A stretch of DNA of 64,000 nucleotides from Rhizobium glycinendophyticum (GCF_006443685.1 NZ_VFYP01000002.1:467906-531905); one strand, 5' to 3'. Positions 39,715 to 50,003 are shown, counted from the stretch's first letter. Translations and numbers: made by a program. Notes: a model not told the origin generated them from the letters alone.

Positions 39715-40443
39715 TTAAGCCGCCTCGCGGAAGCGGTAGCCCACACCATAGAGGGTTTCAATCATATCGAAGTCGGTGTCGACCATTTTGAACTTCTTGC
39801 GCAAGCGCTTGATGTGGCTGTCGATCGTCCTGTCGTCGACATAAACCTGTTCGTCATAAGCCGCATCCATCAAGGCGTCACGGCTCTTGACCACGCCCGG
39901 ACGCTGCGCAAGCGACTGGAGAATCAGGAATTCCGTAACGGTGAGGGTGACGGGATCGCCCTTCCAGGTGCAAGTGTGGCGCTCTTGGTCCATGACCAGC
40001 TGACCACGTTCCAGCGTGCGTGCCTGCTGCTCAGAGCCGGGCTTGGCAGAGGCTCCGCCGGTCGCAGCCAGATTCTCCCGGCTTGCCGCACGACGTAGAA
40101 TGGCCTTCACCCGCTCCACCAGCAGGCGCTGGGAGAAGGGCTTGGTGATGAAATCATCCGCACCCATCTTCAGGCCGAACAGTTCATCGATCTCTTCGTC
40201 CTTGGAAGTGAGAAAAATCACTGGAATATCGGACTTCTGCCTCAGCCTGCGCAGCAGCTCCATCCCGTCCATGCGAGGCATCTTGATATCGAAGATCGCA
40301 AGCTGCGGGGGCCGTGCCAGGAGGCCATCAAGGGCCGATGCGCCGTCGGTATAGGTTTCGACCTTATAGCCTTCGGCTTCGAGCGCGATCGAGACGGATG
40401 TCAGAATGTTGCGGTCGTCATCCACCAGGGCGATCGTCTGCAT
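39715..40443 (-). CDS. chvI: response regulator ChvI
   Basis: OmpR/PhoB-type response regulator paired with ChvG. The 242-residue product has a receiver domain with acidic pocket DDD (8-10), phospho-acceptor Asp52 in [11 protein letters not shown], and the switch lysine in TKPFS. The winged-helix DNA-binding domain follows from about 145, ending [16 protein letters not shown] at 40443 was used because GGAG precedes it, six codons downstream of an earlier ATG. It is divergent from pckA, with a 344-bp region between them. Confidence 0.95.
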   Translation of the reverse strand: MQTIALVDDDRNILTSVSIALEAEGYKVETYTDGASALDGLLARPPQLAIFDIKMPRMDGMELLRRLRQKSDIPVIFLTSKDEEIDELFGLKMGADDFITKPFSQRLLVERVKAILRRAASRENLAATGGASAKPGSEQQARTLERGQLVMDQERHTCTWKGDPVTLTVTEFLILQSLAQRPGVVKSRDALMDAAYDEQVYVDDRTIDSHIKRLRKKFKMVDTDFDMIETLYGVGYRFREAA

Positions 40444-40787
40444 AATGTAACTCTCCATCATATCTTAAGCGCTGCTCCTGGCTCTACCCCAGCCCAGCTC
40501 CGGTTTCACGGCAGTGCTTCATGAGGATAAAGGTGGAACAAATTGTGGCAAAGGGAAAGGTAGGGCGGGTCGAAAAGAGTGTTTGCCTCCTCTGTGGAGC
40601 GTCCAGAGCAGTCGCGGACTGACGGAATATAACGGGAACTAAACGATTTAAACTGGCTGTTCCGTGTTTTAAATCGATTAAATGATTGATATTGTTGATT
40701 ATTTTCGAACGCTACCTTGCGCCGCGTCCGTCTTCGATCTATGTTTTTCCCATCGGAGAGGTGGCCCATACGAGAGGACGGCGCATC
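40444..40787. promoter_or_regulatory. chvI-pckA divergent promoter region with a 13-bp inverted operator pair
   Basis: This 344-bp gap holds no gene. TAAACGATTTAAA (40640-40652) and TTTAAATCGATTA (40668-40680) are inverted copies with one mismatch and 15 bp between them, just ahead of the AT-rich stretch where the pckA promoter should be. Sinorhizobium pckA is controlled by the LacI-family regulator PckR, so these are candidate operators for it; this is inference. No clear promoter boxes for chvI were picked out. Confidence 0.6.
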
Positions 40788-42398
40788 ATGGAGGAATTCG
40801 GCATCAGAAACCTGGCGACAGGTCTCGCAGAAGCTGGCTTGGGAAGGGCCGCGAGCGTTCGCTACAACCTTCTTGAGGGTGCGCTCTACGAAGAGGCGAT
40901 TCGTCGGGGTGAGGCGGAGCTGACGGCCGATGGCGCATTGCGCGCCCTCACGGGGCAACACACCGGCCGTTCTGCGAAGGACAAGTTCGTCGTGCGCGAC
41001 GACAAGACCGTGGACCAGATCTGGTGGGACAACAACAAACCGTTGTCGCCGGAGCATTTCCGTGTGCTGCATCAGGACATGCTGGCTCATGCGGCCGGCA
41101 AGGACCTCTTCGTACAGGACTTGATTGGCGGAGCGGACGCGGACAATGCCCTTCCCACACGCGTTGTCACAGAATTTGCCTGGCACTCTCTGTTCATCCG
41201 CAATCTGCTGATCCGCCCGGAGCGCGAGGCCTTGAAAAGCTTTGTGCCTAAGCTGACGATCATCGATCTACCGAGCTTCCGCGCAGATCCGGCCCGTCAT
41301 GGATGCCGAACCGAGACGGTCATCGCCTGTGATCTCACCAATGGCCTCGTGCTGATCGGTGGCACCTCCTATGCCGGCGAGATGAAGAAGTCGGTCTTCA
41401 CGGTGCTCAACTACCTCCTGCCGCCGAAGGGCGTTATGCCGATGCATTGCTCGGCCAATGTCGGTCCTGACGGTGACGCGGCCGTCTTCTTCGGTCTGTC
41501 GGGCACCGGCAAGACCACGCTCTCGGCCGATCCCAGCCGGACGCTCATCGGTGACGACGAACACGGCTGGGGCGAGAACGGTATCTTCAATTTTGAAGGT
41601 GGCTGCTACGCCAAGACGATCCGTCTGTCGGCTGAGGCCGAACCAGAAATCTATGCAACGACAAAGCGCTTCGGAACCGTTCTTGAAAACGTTGTTCTGA
41701 ATGAAGACCGGGTTCCGGACTTCAACGACGGGTCGCTGACGGAAAATACGCGTTGTGCTTATCCGCTGCATTTCATCCCGAATGCTTCGGAGACCGGTCG
41801 CGCACCACATCCGAAAACAATCATCATGCTGACGGCAGATGCTTTCGGCGTGCTGCCCCCGATTGCCAAGCTGACGCCCGAGCAGGCCATGTACCACTTC
41901 CTGTCCGGCTACACCGCCAAGGTCGCCGGTACGGAAAAGGGTGTCACGGAGCCGGAAGCGACCTTCTCGACCTGCTTCGGGGCGCCGTTCATGCCGCGCC
42001 ATCCGACCGAGTACGGCAACCTGCTGCGCGACCTGATCGCTAGCCACCAGGTCGATTGCTGGTTGGTCAATACCGGCTGGACGGGCGGCGCTTTCGGTAC
42101 TGGTAACCGCATGCCGATTAAGGCGACCCGTGCGCTTTTGACGGCCGCGCTAACCGGAGAGTTGAAGAAGGTCGATATGCGCACCGACGCCAATTTCGGC
42201 TTCGCCGTCCCCGTTGCCGTCGCTGGCGTCGATACCAAGATCCTCGACCCGCGTTCGACTTGGGCCGATGGACAGGCCTACGATAGCCAGGCGAAAAAGC
42301 TGGTTGGCATGTTCATCGACAACTTCGCCAAGTTTGAAGCCCATGTCGATGGCAAGGTGCGCGACGCAGCCCCGGGTATCCGGATCGCTGCCGAATAA
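40788..42398 (+). CDS. pckA: phosphoenolpyruvate carboxykinase (ATP)
   Basis: Makes PEP from oxaloacetate, the entry to gluconeogenesis for cells growing on C4-dicarboxylates. The 536-residue length matches rhizobial PckA. Motifs: the kinase P-loop [10 protein letters not shown] (236-245), the metal-binding [22 protein letters not shown] (core [17 protein letters not shown]) and the substrate loop RTEDKFVV-type segment at [11 protein letters not shown] (62-72). ATG at 40788 with AGAGGA upstream was chosen rather than a start 34 codons earlier. Ends at a hairpin. It is divergent from chvI. Confidence 0.97.
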   Translation: MEEFGIRNLATGLAEAGLGRAASVRYNLLEGALYEEAIRRGEAELTADGALRALTGQHTGRSAKDKFVVRDDKTVDQIWWDNNKPLSPEHFRVLHQDMLAHAAGKDLFVQDLIGGADADNALPTRVVTEFAWHSLFIRNLLIRPEREALKSFVPKLTIIDLPSFRADPARHGCRTETVIACDLTNGLVLIGGTSYAGEMKKSVFTVLNYLLPPKGVMPMHCSANVGPDGDAAVFFGLSGTGKTTLSADPSRTLIGDDEHGWGENGIFNFEGGCYAKTIRLSAEAEPEIYATTKRFGTVLENVVLNEDRVPDFNDGSLTENTRCAYPLHFIPNASETGRAPHPKTIIMLTADAFGVLPPIAKLTPEQAMYHFLSGYTAKVAGTEKGVTEPEATFSTCFGAPFMPRHPTEYGNLLRDLIASHQVDCWLVNTGWTGGAFGTGNRMPIKATRALLTAALTGELKKVDMRTDANFGFAVPVAVAGVDTKILDPRSTWADGQAYDSQAKKLVGMFIDNFAKFEAHVDGKVRDAAPGIRIAAE

Positions 42399-42417
42399 GG
42401 TGACCAGACACTACCCA

Positions 42418-42446
42418 CAAGAGCCCGGCGAATAGCCGGGCTCTTG
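42418..42446. terminator. hairpin after pckA
   Basis: A perfect 12-bp stem, CAAGAGCCCGGC (42418-42429) with GCCGGGCTCTTG (42435-42446), loop GAATA. The T-run after it is poor (CGTT), so it may be a partly Rho-assisted terminator or an end-protecting hairpin. Confidence 0.7.
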
Positions 42447-42510
42447 CGTTGGGCTTGCCTTCTGAAAAGACCCGGCCGATATGAGGTCGGACAAAGGAAG
42501 AACCGACGAC

Positions 42511-42945
42511 ATGGCCAGCGACCCCCTTCAGATCAACAGCCGCATCATCATCGCGGGATGGGAGCTCACGGAACAATTCGTTCTGGCGGGAGGCGCTGGC
42601 GGTCAACACGTCAACAAGGTCTCAACGGCGGTTCAGCTCTTCTTCAATCTCATGGGCTCGCCGTCGCTCAGCGACCGGGTCAAGGAAAACGCGGCAAAGC
42701 TCGCGGGCAAGCGCCTGTCGAAAGAGGGCGTCCTGATGCTGGAAGCCAGCCGCTATCGCAGTCAGGAGCGCAACCGCGAGGACGCGCGTGAACGACTAAA
42801 GGAACTGATCCTTGAAGCGGCCAAGCCCCCACCGCCCGCGCGCAAGAAGACGAAACCGACGAAAGGCTCCATTGAGCGACGCCTGAAGGAAAAATCGGGT
42901 CGCGCCGACGTCAAGAAGATGCGGAGCAAACCTGCGGGAGATTGA
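42511..42945 (+). CDS. arfB: ribosome-rescue peptidyl-tRNA hydrolase ArfB
   Basis: Rescues ribosomes stalled without a stop codon. The 144-residue product has the catalytic GGQ (30-32) in GGAGGQHVNKVSTAV and a basic C-terminal tail rich in Lys and Arg (about 110-144), which enters the empty mRNA channel. No stop-codon-recognition domain is present, which separates it from release factors. ATG at 42511 was chosen because conservation starts there. It is followed by the AlkB-like gene after two bases. Confidence 0.93.
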   Translation: MASDPLQINSRIIIAGWELTEQFVLAGGAGGQHVNKVSTAVQLFFNLMGSPSLSDRVKENAAKLAGKRLSKEGVLMLEASRYRSQERNREDARERLKELILEAAKPPPPARKKTKPTKGSIERRLKEKSGRADVKKMRSKPAGD

Positions 42946-42947
42946 GG

Positions 42948-43577
42948 ATGACGAGCACAGCGAAGGAACTGAACCTGTCGCCAGGTCTGCGCTATCTTCC
43001 GGGTCGGCTAGACCGTGAGGTTCAGGAGCGCCTGGTCGAGCAAATCCGCGCCGTCGTCGAGCAAGCGCCCCTTTACATCCCTGTCATGCCGGGCAGTGGT
43101 CGTCCGATGTCGGTGCGCATGACCAATTGCGGTCCGCTCGGCTGGGTAACCGATAAGGAAAGGGGTTATCGCTATCAGTCGACGCACCCAGTGACGAACC
43201 AGCCCTGGCCAGAAATTCCGCACGTCCTGCTCGATCTCTGGCGTGATCTGTCGGGATATTCCAAGGACCCCGAGGCTTGCCTCGTCAACTTTTATGCCGA
43301 TGACGCCAAAATGGGGCTTCATCAGGATCGCGATGAGACGGATCTTCTGGCGCCGGTGCTGTCAATATCGCTTGGGAATACCTGCCTGTTTAGGATCGGC
43401 GGGCTCTCCCGGACTGACCGAACGAAATCCCTTAAGCTGGAAAGCGGCGATATCTTCGTTCTAGGCGGGGAAGGTCGTCTTTGCTTTCATGGCGTCGATC
43501 GAATCTATCCCGGTACATCGACACTCCTGAAATCAGGTGGGCGCATCAATCTGACACTGCGCCGCGTCAATCCATAG
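42948..43577 (+). CDS. AlkB-family 2-oxoglutarate/Fe(II) dioxygenase
   Basis: Predicted direct reversal of alkylation damage in DNA or RNA. The 209-residue product carries the Fe ligands His125 and Asp127 (GLHQDRDE) and His181 (CFHGVDR), and the 2-oxoglutarate arginine in GRINLTLRR. The NFYADDAKMGLH stretch before the ligands is typical of AlkB. ATG at 42948 has GGGAG seven bases ahead; a TTG two codons upstream overlaps arfB. Convergent with coaA, whose stop is 15 bp away. Confidence 0.9.
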   Translation: MTSTAKELNLSPGLRYLPGRLDREVQERLVEQIRAVVEQAPLYIPVMPGSGRPMSVRMTNCGPLGWVTDKERGYRYQSTHPVTNQPWPEIPHVLLDLWRDLSGYSKDPEACLVNFYADDAKMGLHQDRDETDLLAPVLSISLGNTCLFRIGGLSRTDRTKSLKLESGDIFVLGGEGRLCFHGVDRIYPGTSTLLKSGGRINLTLRRVNP

Positions 43578-43592
43578 CCGGCGATAGATCGC

Positions 43593-44588
43593 CTACAGTT
43601 TTCTGAGAGCAACCGTCTCGACGAGGTGGTTGTCACCCTTGCGCAGGATGAGGTCCGCCCTCGGACGGGTCGGCAGGATGTTTTCACGCAGGTTCTTGAG
43701 GTTGATATTGGCCCAGAGGCCCTCCGCGATTTCCTTCGCCTCGTCGACGCTGATCGTCGCGTAGCGATGGAAATAGGAATTCGGATCGCGGAATGCCGTC
43801 TGCCGCAGTTTCATGAACCGGTCGACATACCAGCGATGGATCGCGTTCTCGTCAGCATCGATATAGATGGAGAAGTCGAAGAAGTCCGATACCATCGGCA
43901 CGATCTTGCCATCGGCCGGCAGATTGCGCGACTGCAGCACGTTGATGCCTTCGAAGATCAGGATGTCCGGGCGATCGATCACCCGATGCTCGTTTGGCAG
44001 GACGTCATAAGTCAGGTGCGAATAGCTTGGTGCCTTGACGTTCGGCAGCCCAGCCTTGATCGCCGACAGGAAGCGCAGAAGCGCACCGATGTCGTAGCTT
44101 TCCGGGAAACCCTTGCGGTTCAGGATCCCGTTTTTCACCAGATGCGCATTGGAATAGAGAAAGCCGTCGGTGGTGACGAGATCGACCTTCGGGCTGGAGG
44201 GCCAGCGCGCGAGCAGCTCTTTCAGAATACGGGCCGTCGTGGATTTCCCCACCGCCACGGAGCCTGCAATGCCGATGACGAACGGCGTCTTGAACACGTC
44301 GGACATGCTGAGGAAGCGGTTGCGCTGTTCGAAAAGCAGCTGCGACGATTCCACATGCGACGACAACAGGCGCGACAGCGACAGGTAGATCCGGCGCACC
44401 TCATCGAGGTCGATCGGATCGTCGATCGATCGCAGGCGGTGTACCTCATCGGCCGTCAGCGTCAGCGGCGTATCGGCCCGAAAATGTGCCCATTCTTCCG
44501 AATCGAAGAAGAGATAGGGAGAATAGCCGTTCGCCTGGAAATGATCGAGAACGTCTGGCGTTTCGGGGTCCCGCATAGCTATGGTCAT
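43593..44588 (-). CDS. coaA: pantothenate kinase, type I
   Basis: First, feedback-regulated step of CoA synthesis. The 331-residue product has the P-loop [15 protein letters not shown] (about 104-118), [12 protein letters not shown], and the C-terminal [15 protein letters not shown] segment [16 protein letters not shown]. It starts with an ATGA overlap with hisE, giving the rhizobial order hisB-hisH-hisA-hisF-hisE-coaA on one strand. Confidence 0.96.
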   Translation of the reverse strand: MTIAMRDPETPDVLDHFQANGYSPYLFFDSEEWAHFRADTPLTLTADEVHRLRSIDDPIDLDEVRRIYLSLSRLLSSHVESSQLLFEQRNRFLSMSDVFKTPFVIGIAGSVAVGKSTTARILKELLARWPSSPKVDLVTTDGFLYSNAHLVKNGILNRKGFPESYDIGALLRFLSAIKAGLPNVKAPSYSHLTYDVLPNEHRVIDRPDILIFEGINVLQSRNLPADGKIVPMVSDFFDFSIYIDADENAIHRWYVDRFMKLRQTAFRDPNSYFHRYATISVDEAKEIAEGLWANINLKNLRENILPTRPRADLILRKGDNHLVETVALRKL

Positions 44589-44908
44589 GGATCCTGCCGA
44601 CTGGCCTTTTCACTCAGGCCCGTCTGAGCGGTCCGACGCTCCAGTTCCTGCATCACGTCTTGTAGCGGGATGGCCGCAATTTTCAATACGACCATCAGGT
44701 GATAGAGCAGGTCGGCACTCTCGTAGACGAGGTTTTCCCGATCGTGCTTCACGGCTGCCATAACAGCTTCGATCGCCTCTTCCCCCAGCTTTTTCGCTGC
44801 CTTGTCCTGCCCACCGGCCACGAGCTTCGCGGTCCATGACTCGGTGGGGCTCGCCTTGGCTCGGTCCGATACGATGGTTTCTAGATCGGCGAGGGTGAAA
44901 TTGCTCAT
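44585..44908 (-). CDS. hisE: phosphoribosyl-ATP pyrophosphatase
   Basis: Second step of histidine synthesis. The 107-residue product has the MazG-like fold with the metal-binding [10 protein letters not shown] and [13 protein letters not shown] motifs and the [19 protein letters not shown] segment ahead. ATG at 44908 was taken because conservation begins there; the longer frame lies in the reverse of hisF. It overlaps coaA by four bases. hisF is upstream. Confidence 0.95.
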   Translation of the reverse strand: MSNFTLADLETIVSDRAKASPTESWTAKLVAGGQDKAAKKLGEEAIEAVMAAVKHDRENLVYESADLLYHLMVVLKIAAIPLQDVMQELERRTAQTGLSEKASRQDP

Positions 44909-44924
44909 GACAGGCCTTTCCGCG

Positions 44925-45701
44925 TCAGTCGAGACGCATGGCAATGCCGGCAGCAGCCATATGAGCCTTTGCTTGGGCGATCGAATAAGTACCGAAATGG
45001 AAGATCGATGCGGCAAGCACGGCCGTTGCATGACCATCGCGGATACCGGCGACGAGGTCGTCGAGATTGCCGACGCCTCCGGAGGCAATCACGGGAACCC
45101 GGACGCTGTCGGCGATGGTGCGGGTAAGGCCGATGTCATATCCGCTTTTTGTCCCGTCGCGATCCATCGAGGTCACCAGCAGCTCACCGGCACCACGCTC
45201 GACCATCTGGACCGCGAATTCCACCGCGTCTATCCCCGTTGGTTGGCGCCCTCCGTGGGTGAAGATCTCCCAGCGCGGCGTTTCGTTTTCACGTGAAACC
45301 CTCTTGGCGTCGATCGACACGACGATGCACTGATTACCGAACTTGTCGGCGGCTTCCGCGACGAAGTCCGGATTTTTGACAGCGGCCGAATTGATCGAGA
45401 CCTTGTCTGCGCCGCACAGCAGAAGCTTGCGGATATCGCCCACTGCCCGCACGCCACCTCCGACGGTCAGCGGCATGAAGCAGTGGTCCGCCGTCTGCGC
45501 CACGACATCGAAGATCGTCTCGCGGTTATCAGAGGATGCTGTGATGTCTAAGAAACAGAGTTCATCGGCGCCAGCGGCGTCATAGGCCTTGGCGGCTTGC
45601 ACCGGATCGCCGGCATCGATCAGGTCGACAAAGTTAACGCCCTTCACCACTCGACCGTCCTTGACGTCGAGACAGGGGATCACGCGGGCCTTGAGTGTCA
45701 T
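44925..45701 (-). CDS. hisF: imidazole glycerol phosphate synthase, cyclase subunit
   Basis: Cyclase half of the HisFH synthase, making IGP and AICAR. The 258-residue barrel has catalytic acids in [17 protein letters not shown] (Asp11) and in [12 protein letters not shown], and the anion sites [12 protein letters not shown] and [11 protein letters not shown]. Its coding sequence contains a parS-like site in the [12 protein letters not shown] loop. HisH is upstream with hisA between; hisE follows by 16 bp. Confidence 0.97.
   Translation of the reverse strand: MTLKARVIPCLDVKDGRVVKGVNFVDLIDAGDPVQAAKAYDAAGADELCFLDITASSDNRETIFDVVAQTADHCFMPLTVGGGVRAVGDIRKLLLCGADKVSINSAAVKNPDFVAEAADKFGNQCIVVSIDAKRVSRENETPRWEIFTHGGRQPTGIDAVEFAVQMVERGAGELLVTSMDRDGTKSGYDIGLTRTIADSVRVPVIASGGVGNLDDLVAGIRDGHATAVLAASIFHFGTYSIAQAKAHMAAAGIAMRLD
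45285..45300. other. parS-like ParB-binding site 3, inside hisF
   Basis: On the minus strand the sequence reads GGTTTCACGTGAAAAC, which keeps 13 contiguous bases of the parS consensus and matches 13 of 16 overall. It lies in the hisF codons for V-S-R-E-N, about 42 kb from oriC. The three sites share the TTTCACGTGAAA or TTCACGTGAAAC core. Confidence 0.65.
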
Positions 45702-45710
45702 GGTACGTCC

Positions 45711-46445
45711 TCAGCCTTTCGCAGCCTGGATCAATGCCAGTGCCTCTTGCGGATCAATCCGGCCATCGTAAAGCGCCCTGCCGGAAATCGCGCCTTCCAG
45801 CTTGCGCGCATCCGGCTGCAGCATGCGCTTGATATCCTCGATTGAAGCCAATCCACCGGAGGCGATAACAGGGATGGAAACGGCTTGGGCCAGTTCCAGC
45901 GTCGAGGCCCAGTTGATGCCGGTCAGGATACCGTCGCGATCAATGTCCGTATAGATGATCGCGGCAACGCCGGCGCCCTCAAACCGTTTTGCCAGTTCGA
46001 TCACGCCAAGCTCGGACGCTTCCGCCCAGCCCTCGACGGCGACCTTTCCGCCCTTGGCGTCGATGCCGACGGCGACCTTGTCGGGGAAGCGTTTGCAGGC
46101 TTCGATGACGAGGGCCGGATCGCGCACGGCAACGGTACCGAGGATGACGCGCGACAGGCCCCGCGACAACCAGCTCTCGATATGCTCAAGCGTGCGAATA
46201 CCGCCTCCGAGCTGCACCGGATTTTTCGTTGCCTTCAGGATAGCGTCGACGGCCGCCCCATTGACACTCTCACCGGCAAAAGCACCGTTGAGATCAACGA
46301 CATGCAACCATTCAAATCCCTGGTCTTCGAAGGCCCGCGCCTGCGCGGCGGGATCGGGATTGTAGACAGTCGCCTGGCCCATGTCGCCGAGCTTGAGGCG
46401 TACGCACTGGCCGTCTTTTAGGTCGATGGCGGGGAATAGGATCAT
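45711..46445 (-). CDS. hisA: phosphoribosylformimino-5-aminoimidazole carboxamide ribotide isomerase
   Basis: Fourth histidine step, an Amadori rearrangement. The 244-residue barrel has the catalytic acids in [15 protein letters not shown] (Asp8) and [11 protein letters not shown], and [10 protein letters not shown] for phosphate binding. hisF starts nine bases after it, hisH is 18 bp upstream. HisA and HisF share the duplicated half-barrel ancestry, which is visible in matching motifs. Confidence 0.97.
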   Translation of the reverse strand: MILFPAIDLKDGQCVRLKLGDMGQATVYNPDPAAQARAFEDQGFEWLHVVDLNGAFAGESVNGAAVDAILKATKNPVQLGGGIRTLEHIESWLSRGLSRVILGTVAVRDPALVIEACKRFPDKVAVGIDAKGGKVAVEGWAEASELGVIELAKRFEGAGVAAIIYTDIDRDGILTGINWASTLELAQAVSIPVIASGGLASIEDIKRMLQPDARKLEGAISGRALYDGRIDPQEALALIQAAKG

Positions 46446-46463
46446 GATATGGGTCCTAAGGGC

Positions 46464-47114
46464 TCACGGCGCCCAGGTCAGGAAATTGGCGATCAGCTTC
46501 AGGCCAAGCGCCTGGCTTTTCTCCGGATGGAACTGCGCACCGACCATGGTGTCGCGTCCGACAAAAGCCGTCATCGGGCCGCCATAGTCCGTCGTTGCGA
46601 TCACATCCACAGCCTGTTCTGCCGCCAGGTGATAGGAATGTACGAAATAGGCATGCAGCCCATCCGGCCCCGTCGGAATGCCGTCGAAGAGCGGGTGAGG
46701 GCGGTTGAGCGTCAGCGTATTCCAGCCGATCTGCGGGATCTTCAGGTTGGGATCGGAAGGCGTCATCTCGACGACATCCCCCTTGATCCAGCCAAAGCCT
46801 TCGGTCGTGGTCTTCTCCAGGCCGCGCGACGACATCAACTGCATCCCGACGCATATTCCGAAAAACGGGCGGCCCTTCGTTTCGACAACTTCTGTAATGG
46901 CATCATGCATACCGGGCACGGCATCGAGGCCCCGGCGGCAATCTGCATAAGCGCCGACGCCAGGCAGCACGATCCGGTCGGCTGATGCGACGCGGTCCGC
47001 TTTGTCGGTGAGTTCGACCTCGGCATCGAGGCCAGCCTCGCGGGCCGCACGCTCGAAAGCCTTGGTGGCGGATCTCAGATTGCCGGATCCATAATCGATA
47101 ATAGCTACACGCAT
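46464..47114 (-). CDS. hisH: imidazole glycerol phosphate synthase, glutaminase subunit
   Basis: Provides ammonia to HisF. The 216-residue product is a class I amidotransferase with the oxyanion strand VLPGVGAY, the catalytic Cys in [10 protein letters not shown] and the His-Glu pair in [12 protein letters not shown] at 47114 is preceded by GAAAGGA. About 86 bp separate it from hisB; a G+C-rich hairpin without T-run lies there. Confidence 0.97.
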   Translation of the reverse strand: MRVAIIDYGSGNLRSATKAFERAAREAGLDAEVELTDKADRVASADRIVLPGVGAYADCRRGLDAVPGMHDAITEVVETKGRPFFGICVGMQLMSSRGLEKTTTEGFGWIKGDVVEMTPSDPNLKIPQIGWNTLTLNRPHPLFDGIPTGPDGLHAYFVHSYHLAAEQAVDVIATTDYGGPMTAFVGRDTMVGAQFHPEKSQALGLKLIANFLTWAP

Positions 47115-47200
47115 GTCTTCCGTTCCTTTCTGCTCGACGGATGAGATCAACGCCTCAGCCGGAGCAAGGTCGCACGCTCCCTTTGTTGGGGAGCGCGCCC

Positions 47201-47797
47201 TTAAACCAGGGTACCCTTGGTAGAGGGGATCTGGTTCGCCTGCCGCGGATCAATTTCGGTTGCAGTGCGGAGCGCCCGGGCCACTGCCTTGAAACACGTC
47301 TCGGCGATATGATGGTTGTTGGCGCCATAGTGGTTCAGGATGTGCAGCGTGATGCCGGCATTCTGCGCCAGTGCCTGGAAGAATTCTCGAACCAGTTCGG
47401 TGTCGAAGGTGCCGATCTTAGGCGCGCTGAACGCGACGTTCCAGACGAGGAACGGCCGACCCGAGACATCGATCGCAGCCTTGGTCATGGTTTCGTCCAT
47501 GGCAAGGTCGATCGAGGCATAACGCGTGATGCCCTTGCGGTCGCCCAGGGCCTTCGAAATCGCTTGACCAAGCGCAATACCGGTATCCTCGACGGTGTGG
47601 TGATCGTCGATATGCAGATCTCCCTGCACGGCGATGTCCATGTCGATCAGCGAATGGCGACACAGCTGCTCCAGCATGTGGTCGAAGAAGCCGACGCCGG
47701 TCGAAATCTTGCCCTTGCCGGTGCCGTCGATATGGACGGACACCGAGACCGACGTTTCGTTGGTCTTGCGGGAAATTTCGCCTTTACGTTCTGCCAT
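47201..47797 (-). CDS. hisB: imidazoleglycerol-phosphate dehydratase
   Basis: Manganese enzyme removing water from IGP. The 198-residue monofunctional form has the metal-binding repeats [14 protein letters not shown] and [15 protein letters not shown], and [21 protein letters not shown]. The phosphatase half of the bifunctional E. coli HisB is absent, as usual in alphaproteobacteria. ATG at 47797 was chosen because the upstream frame is the reverse of the shared promoter region. First gene of the his-coaA unit, divergent from hslV. Confidence 0.97.
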   Translation of the reverse strand: MAERKGEISRKTNETSVSVSVHIDGTGKGKISTGVGFFDHMLEQLCRHSLIDMDIAVQGDLHIDDHHTVEDTGIALGQAISKALGDRKGITRYASIDLAMDETMTKAAIDVSGRPFLVWNVAFSAPKIGTFDTELVREFFQALAQNAGITLHILNHYGANNHHIAETCFKAVARALRTATEIDPRQANQIPSTKGTLV

Positions 47798-47904
47798 CGG
47801 GCCGCTCCATAGGGGATCTCGGCCCTCCCTTACCAGCAGGGCACGCAAATATCCAGAAGTTACATTGCGTTGCCGCAAGGCAGGCGCCCGCCTTTGCGAT
47901 CGGA

Positions 47905-47932
47905 TTGCAATCCCCGAAAGCCAACTTACATA
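47905..47932 (+). promoter_or_regulatory. possible hslV promoter
   Basis: TTGCAA (47905-47910), 16 bp, then TACATA (47927-47932), about 65 bp before the hslV start in the 200-bp gap shared with hisB. It reads as a vegetative promoter. A heat-shock promoter for hslVU would be expected, and this stretch also fits that poorly, so the assignment is tentative. Confidence 0.35.
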
Positions 47933-47997
47933 GGTCCCGACCAATCGGCAGGGAACTGCCAGAACCAAAGCCCGCGAGGCGGGCAAGCAGGTGACTG

Positions 47998-48525
47998 ATG
48001 ACAACGATTATTACCGTGCGCAAGGATGGCCATGTGGTGATGGCCGGTGACGGCCAGGTAAGCCTTGGCCAGACTGTCATGAAGGGCAATGCACGCAAGG
48101 TGCGACGCATTGGCAAGACTGGTGATGTGATTGCTGGCTTTGCCGGTGCCACCGCAGATGCATTTACGCTTCTCGATCGGCTAGAGAAGAAGCTGGAGCA
48201 GTATCCCGGCCAGCTGATGCGCGCTGCGGTCGAATTGGCCAAGGACTGGCGAACCGACAAGTATCTCCGCAACCTCGAGGCCATGATGCTCGTGGCCGAC
48301 AAGACCATCACGCTGGCAATCACCGGCAATGGCGACGTCCTGGAGCCGGAGCACGGCACCATCGCCATCGGCTCTGGCGGCAATTACGCCTATGCGGCGG
48401 CAAGGGCCCTGATGGATAGCGACCGATCAGCCGAAGAGATCGCGCGCCGGGCGCTGACCATCGCCGGCGATATCTGCGTCTACACCAACGGCAACATTGT
48501 CATTGAAACGCTCGACGCTGCCTGA
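47998..48525 (+). CDS. hslV: ATP-dependent protease HslV, peptidase subunit
   Basis: Proteasome-like peptidase ring of the HslUV machine. The 175-residue product begins [20 protein letters not shown]; Met1 removal exposes the catalytic Thr. The core GNARKVRRI and the [14 protein letters not shown] motif are conserved. Start ATG at 47998 with AGGTG upstream; the short propeptide seen in E. coli HslV is not needed. HslU follows after 62 bp. Confidence 0.97.
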   Translation: MTTIITVRKDGHVVMAGDGQVSLGQTVMKGNARKVRRIGKTGDVIAGFAGATADAFTLLDRLEKKLEQYPGQLMRAAVELAKDWRTDKYLRNLEAMMLVADKTITLAITGNGDVLEPEHGTIAIGSGGNYAYAAARALMDSDRSAEEIARRALTIAGDICVYTNGNIVIETLDAA

Positions 48526-48587
48526 ACGGGTAGCCGAGCGAGAACGACCTATACGATGATCCGAACGGATCGTCAGGAGCAAAACAG

Positions 48588-49895
48588 ATGACCAATTTTT
48601 CCCCGCGGGAGATCGTTTCCGAACTCGACCGCCACATTATCGGCCAGCACGATGCCAAGCGCGCAGTCGCCATTGCGCTTCGCAACCGCTGGCGCCGCCA
48701 GCAGCTGTCGGAAGACCTCCGTGACGAGGTCATGCCGAAGAATATTCTGATGATCGGCCCGACCGGCGTTGGCAAAACCGAGATTTCCCGGCGCCTCGCC
48801 AAACTGGCCGGTGCACCCTTCATCAAGGTGGAAGCGACCAAGTTCACCGAAGTCGGCTATGTCGGCCGCGACGTCGAGCAGATCATCCGCGATCTGGTCG
48901 AGATCGGCATAGTGCTGGTCCGCGACAAGAAGCGCCAGGAAGTTCAGGCTAAGGCGCATGCACTTGCCGAAGAGCGGGTTCTCGACGCGCTTGTTGGCGC
49001 GACCGCGTCTCCGGCAACGCGCGACAGCTTCCGCAAGAAGCTGCGCAATGGCGAACTGGACGACAAGGAGATTGACATCGAAGTGGCCGATAGCGGTGCC
49101 GGCGCGCCCGGCTTCGAAGTCCCTGGCATGCCGGGCGCCAATATAGGCATCCTGAACCTGTCGGAAATGTTCGGCAAGGCCATGGGTAACCGCACCAAAA
49201 AAGTCCGTACCACGGTCAAGGCCTCCTATGGCGACCTGATCCGCGACGAATCCGACAAGCTGATCGACAACGAGATCATCCAGCGGGAAGCGGTCCGGTC
49301 GGTTGAGAATGACGGCATCGTCTTTCTTGACGAAATCGACAAAATCGCGGCTCGCGAAGGCGCCATGGGTGCGGGCGTGTCCAGGGAGGGTGTCCAGCGC
49401 GACCTCTTGCCCCTCGTCGAAGGCACGACCGTCGCCACGAAGTACGGCCCGGTGAGGACAGACCACATTCTGTTCATCGCGTCAGGTGCCTTCCACGTGT
49501 CGAAGCCTTCGGATCTTCTGCCCGAACTGCAGGGCCGTCTGCCGATTCGCGTCGAATTGAAGCCGCTGTCGAAGGAAGATTTTCGCCGCATCCTGACGGA
49601 AACCGAAGCGAGCCTCATCCGCCAATACATTGCATTGATGAAAACCGAAGAGCTCGAACTGGAGTTCACGGAAGATGCGATCGATGCCCTGGCCGATGTT
49701 GCCGTGCGCCTGAACGAGACAGTCGAAAACATCGGGGCTCGTCGCCTGCAGACGGTGATGGAGCGTGTTCTCGACGAAATATCCTTCCACGCGCCGGATC
49801 GCGGCGGCTCAGCCGTGATGATCGACGCCGCCTATGTGCAGCAGCATGTCGGGGACCTCGCCAGCGATACGGATCTGAGCCGCTACATCCTGTGA
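48588..49895 (+). CDS. hslU: ATP-dependent protease HslU, ATPase subunit
   Basis: AAA+ unfoldase of HslUV. The 435-residue product has Walker [10 protein letters not shown] (57-65) and Walker [12 protein letters not shown], the pore loop [16 protein letters not shown] (core VGYVGRD), an I-domain in the middle, and the C-terminal DLSRYIL that docks into HslV. ATG is preceded by CAGGAG. It is followed by a long-stem hairpin. Confidence 0.97.
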   Translation: MTNFSPREIVSELDRHIIGQHDAKRAVAIALRNRWRRQQLSEDLRDEVMPKNILMIGPTGVGKTEISRRLAKLAGAPFIKVEATKFTEVGYVGRDVEQIIRDLVEIGIVLVRDKKRQEVQAKAHALAEERVLDALVGATASPATRDSFRKKLRNGELDDKEIDIEVADSGAGAPGFEVPGMPGANIGILNLSEMFGKAMGNRTKKVRTTVKASYGDLIRDESDKLIDNEIIQREAVRSVENDGIVFLDEIDKIAAREGAMGAGVSREGVQRDLLPLVEGTTVATKYGPVRTDHILFIASGAFHVSKPSDLLPELQGRLPIRVELKPLSKEDFRRILTETEASLIRQYIALMKTEELELEFTEDAIDALADVAVRLNETVENIGARRLQTVMERVLDEISFHAPDRGGSAVMIDAAYVQQHVGDLASDTDLSRYIL

Positions 49896-49909
49896 TCTTT
49901 GTGCATCTA

Positions 49910-49955
49910 TCAGCCGCTTTCACCGTGTCGCTGGCGATAAAGTGAGAGCGGCTGA
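49910..49955. other. long-stem hairpin after hslU
   Basis: TCAGCCGCTTTCAC (49910-49923) pairs with GTGAGAGCGGCTGA (49942-49955), 13 of 14 Watson-Crick plus a G-U pair, around an 18-base loop that contains a small hairpin of its own (TCGC/GCGA). No T-run follows, so it is not a classical terminator. It may stabilise the hslVU mRNA or act as a processing site. Confidence 0.5.
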
Positions 49956-50003
49956 GGTCGACAATACAGTCCACACTTATGTAAGGACTGACGCTGTCGG
50001 GTC

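Noticed and set aside
43580..43593. GGCGAT-AG-ATCGCC between the AlkB-like gene and coaA as a terminator
   Set aside because: A 6-bp stem with a 2-base loop cannot form a normal RNA hairpin; kept only as a possible weak signal.
47170..47200. G+C-rich hairpin between hisH and hisB
   Set aside because: CGCACGCTCCC/GGGGAGCGCGC pairs well, but no T-run or repeat elsewhere supports a terminator or a REP-type element.
49489..49504. CACGTG in hslU as a parS candidate
   Set aside because: Flanks TTC and TCG do not match parS beyond the six-base core.
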